Made by a program: the position numbers and the translations under genes
Notes under the pieces: generated by a model
Seen by the model: the letters and a program-made list of their open reading frames with translations, nothing else
What the model was told of the DNA's origin: nothing
Databases searched by the model: none
Assembly (NCBI GenBank): GCA_036378995.1
Contig: DASUVJ010000024.1
Coordinates: 1 to 7,782, forward strand
Origin: DASUVJ01 sp036378995
GTDB lineage: Bacteria > Patescibacteriota > Saccharimonadia > Saccharimonadales > Saccharimonadaceae
Length of the DNA stretch: 7,782 bases
Direction: 5' to 3'
Shown: positions 6,729 to 7,782 of the stretch, one piece after another
Position numbering within the stretch: position 1 is the first letter of the stretch
How the letters are laid out: the number at the start of each line of letters is the position of its first letter

Positions 6729-6764
6729 GCCCCCGGCCCGGGGATGTGCATCCGGGCCGGGGGC
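6729..6764 (-). terminator. GC-rich terminator hairpin of the ROK gene
   Basis: Two 13-nt arms (6729-6741 and 6752-6764), made only of G and C, pair perfectly around a 10-nt loop, 15 bp after the ROK stop codon. No T-run follows on the minus strand. Such long GC-only hairpins without a U-tract are typical of high-GC Actinobacteria and unlike the T-tailed terminators elsewhere in this window, which suggests it arrived together with the gene. Confidence 0.8.
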
Positions 6765-6779
6765 TCGCTGGCGCGCCGG

Positions 6780-7631
6780 TCAGGCAGCAGCCAGCTGGTG
6801 TTCCACGATGCGCGATGCTCCGTGGAGGCCGGCGTCCTCACCGTGCGTGGCACGGGAGATCGTCGGAAGGGTGGGGACGATGAGCTGCGTCTCCTTCAGC
6901 TTGTCCGTCAGGACGGGCAGTCGCGCAGCTTGCCTGCACGCGATGCCCCCGCCGAAGAAGATGGGCAGGCGACCACCCGTGAGGGTGATCACGTTGTGTA
7001 CCCCGTGAGCCATGCGGCTCAAGACGGCGTCCCACTCCGTCTCGTTGAGGCGCTCGGCCGGGTAGCCGTAGTGGCGCTCGATGGAGGTGCCACCGGTGTA
7101 GGCCTCCAGGCAGCCGAGCTGCCCGCAGCCACACTTCCGCCCGCCCCAGGCGTCGTCGTCGATCCGCTGGTGGCCGCCCTCTCCGATGATGGAGGGACCG
7201 CCGCCTGCGGGGGAGAAGATGTCGTCTCCCAGCACGAAGGCGAAGTTGACGCCGCTCCCCCAGATCGCGAAGACGAGGGGAGTGCCCTGGACGCTGTACT
7301 CGCTGGCGCCCATGGCTTGACCGTCGTTGAACAGCCAGACGGGGCAGCCGTGCATGGTGCGGAGGTCGTAGGCGAACGGTTCGCCCGCGAACGCCCCCAG
7401 GTTGCCCGCGGCGATGATGCGCTCACCGTCGGTAGAACCGGCGATCGAGACACCGATCCCGTCGAGCTTTTGCCCGCCCCGCAGCTCATCGATCGAGCCG
7501 TGGAGCGCGGCGAGGGTCTTGCTGTAGCTCTCGGCATCGGTGGGGACGGTGATCCGCCCCTCCTCGAAGCCGTTATTGAATCGTGCGGCGCGGAGGTTGG
7601 TGCCCCCGCCGTCCACGGCGATGTGTACCAC
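6780..7631 (-). CDS. ROK-family sugar kinase (glucokinase / N-acetylhexosamine kinase-like), probably acquired
   Basis: ROK kinases phosphorylate glucose, fructose, N-acetylglucosamine or N-acetylmannosamine with ATP in the cytoplasm. From GTG 7631 the protein has 283 residues, near the usual length, with no N-terminal HTH, so it is a kinase and not a ROK repressor. It shows the phosphate-binding DGGGTN (7-12), catalytic Asp103 in FNDGQA, E-G-G-H at 151-154, the ROK zinc site (His154 with Cys167, Cys169 and Cys174 in CGCGQLGCLEAY), and a late GGG loop (227-229). GTG 7631 is chosen because AGAGGAG ends 8 nt upstream; an in-frame TTG at 7661 lies ahead of that site. Base composition differs sharply from the neighbours, with nearly all codons ending in G or C, and the terminator is of a high-GC type. 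The gene is transcribed alone from an AT-rich promoter region. The sugar specificity cannot be read from the sequence. Confidence 0.9.
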   Translation of the reverse strand: MVHIAVDGGGTNLRAARFNNGFEEGRITVPTDAESYSKTLAALHGSIDELRGGQKLDGIGVSIAGSTDGERIIAAGNLGAFAGEPFAYDLRTMHGCPVWLFNDGQAMGASEYSVQGTPLVFAIWGSGVNFAFVLGDDIFSPAGGGPSIIGEGGHQRIDDDAWGGRKCGCGQLGCLEAYTGGTSIERHYGYPAERLNETEWDAVLSRMAHGVHNVITLTGGRLPIFFGGGIACRQAARLPVLTDKLKETQLIVPTLPTISRATHGEDAGLHGASRIVEHQLAAA

Positions 7632-7639
7632 GATGATCA

Positions 7640-7646
7640 CTCCTCT
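7640..7646 (-). promoter_or_regulatory. Shine-Dalgarno fixing the ROK start
   Basis: On the minus strand AGAGGAG ends 8 nt before GTG 7631. Starts upstream of it (TTG 7661) or overlapping it (GTG 7643) would have no ribosome-binding site of their own. Confidence 0.8.
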
Positions 7647-7670
7647 GTGATCAGCGGACAAGACTTACGT

Positions 7671-7710
7671 ATGGTAGCGTATATTAGTATTTTTTTCAAC
7701 TTTGTTTCAA
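7671..7710 (-). promoter_or_regulatory. Promoter region of the ROK gene
   Basis: On the minus strand TTGAAA (7694-7699) is separated by 17 bp from TACCAT (7671-7676). A second overlapping pair is TTGAAA (7705-7710) and TAATAT (7681-7686) at 18 bp. The -35-like hexamers match five of six consensus bases and the -10 hexamers four of six. The DNA is AT-rich like the host genome, so the acquired gene seems to be read from a local promoter. Confidence 0.55.
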
Positions 7711-7715
7711 ACAAA
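7701..7715. repeat. Perfect 15-bp palindrome overlapping the ROK promoter
   Basis: TTTGTTT and AAACAAA form 7-bp arms around a single central C (7708). The palindrome overlaps the upstream -35-like hexamer, which is where an operator for a dimeric regulator would be expected. In AT-rich DNA such a palindrome could also arise by chance. Confidence 0.45.
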
Positions 7716-7716
7716 T

Positions 7717-7739
7717 AAAAAAACCAGCTATATGCTGGT
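7717..7739 (-). terminator. Intrinsic terminator of an upstream minus-strand unit
   Basis: On the minus strand ACCAGC (7734-7739) pairs perfectly with GCTGGT (7723-7728) around a 5-nt loop and runs into a T-tract of about seven (7717-7723). It must end a transcript that begins to the right of the window, which insulates the ROK gene from it. Confidence 0.85.
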
Positions 7740-7782
7740 GAATGAGCGGGTAGGGGTGAAAGTGAGGTGACGAGGCGCGCGG
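7740..7782. other. Window end, no recognisable gene
   Basis: This stretch is purine-rich on the plus strand and GC-rich. No minus-strand frame reads convincingly into the terminator: one frame stops inside the terminator hairpin and the others run past it. It may be the 3' end of an RNA gene or a 3' untranslated region, but it is too short to identify. Confidence 0.3.

Larger units (their letters stand above)
6462..6779. other. Gene-free region between the NlpC/P60 and ROK genes
   Basis: From left to right this region holds the unexplained in-frame extension of the peptidase and its ribosome-binding site (6462-6533), the terminator and structured leader (6543-6690), the extended -10 promoter (6696-6704), an abrupt change from AT-rich to very GC-rich DNA at about 6716, and the ROK terminator hairpin (6729-6764). 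A plus-strand 24-codon ORF (6628-6702) lies antisense to the leader and is not supported as a gene. Confidence 0.6.

Noticed and set aside
6671..7682. Direct repeat GCGTAT at 6671-6676 and 7677-7682 flanking the high-GC block, as a target-site duplication
   Set aside because: Six bases is within chance, the copies are not at the composition boundaries, and no transposase or inverted ends are present.
6690..7718. 342-codon plus-strand ORF, longer than the ROK gene on the opposite strand
   Set aside because: The product is low-complexity Ala/Gly/Asp/Val-rich with no motifs, as expected for an antisense frame of a high-GC gene, while the minus strand encodes unmistakable ROK motifs.
1..7782. 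Alternative genetic code with UGA as glycine
   Set aside because: TGA terminates dnaG, the NlpC/P60 gene and the ROK gene at sensible lengths, and no in-frame TGA interrupts conserved domains.
1..7782. CRISPR array, tandem repeats, insertion sequences
   Set aside because: I saw no regularly spaced repeats, no transposase motifs and no terminal inverted repeats in the window.

Overview
The window looks like a chromosomal segment of a Patescibacteria/CPR bacterium, most likely Saccharibacteria (TM7). The reasons are the compact gene set, a proofreading-deficient PolA, a CofE-type gamma-glutamyl ligase in a lineage not expected to make F420, and moderate GC in the core genes. UGA is used as a normal stop (dnaG, the NlpC/P60 gene and the ROK gene all end in TGA), so a UGA-glycine code of the Gracilibacteria/Absconditabacteria type is not in use. 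The phylum assignment comes from gene content read by eye, not from a tree.

Layout. 1-2050 (+): the 3' part of dnaG (primase) overlaps rpoD (primary sigma factor) by 14 bp, which is the dnaG-rpoD part of the classical macromolecular-synthesis operon. A bidirectional hairpin terminator (2065-2096) separates it from a convergent small P-loop kinase-like gene (2102-2671, -). That gene and polA (2720-5269, +) diverge from a 48-bp intergenic region where each start codon sits just downstream of a -10-like hexamer, so both mRNAs may be leaderless or nearly so. polA converges on a two-gene minus-strand operon, with the stop codons interlocked in TTAG: an NlpC/P60 peptidase (6015-6461) followed, with an ATGA overlap, by a CofE-like gamma-glutamyl ligase (5266-6018).

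Upstream of the NlpC/P60 gene lies about 230 bp without a clear gene (6462-6700). It holds an extended -10 promoter, several small hairpins, an intrinsic terminator and then a ribosome-binding site, all pointing toward the peptidase operon. This is the layout of an attenuated leader RNA or of a short ncRNA gene. The start of the peptidase is itself odd: the conserved N-terminal helix reads in frame upstream of the only ATG but has no usable start codon, unless a TTG one frame away is used with a frameshift.

6716-7665 is a block of sharply higher GC carrying one ROK-family sugar kinase gene (6780-7631, -) with its own very GC-rich terminator hairpin. It is flanked on both sides by AT-rich DNA that contains the likely promoter and a perfect 15-bp palindrome. 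This looks like a gene acquired from a high-GC donor, plausibly the actinobacterial host of an epibiotic Saccharibacterium, although an assembly artefact has to be excluded. The last 43 bases hold no recognisable gene; a minus-strand terminator at 7717-7739 shows that another minus-strand transcription unit lies to the right.

Together the core genes cover replication priming, transcription initiation and DNA repair/replication. The minus-strand pair suggests cell-wall or gamma-glutamyl metabolism, and the ROK gene suggests sugar uptake or scavenging.
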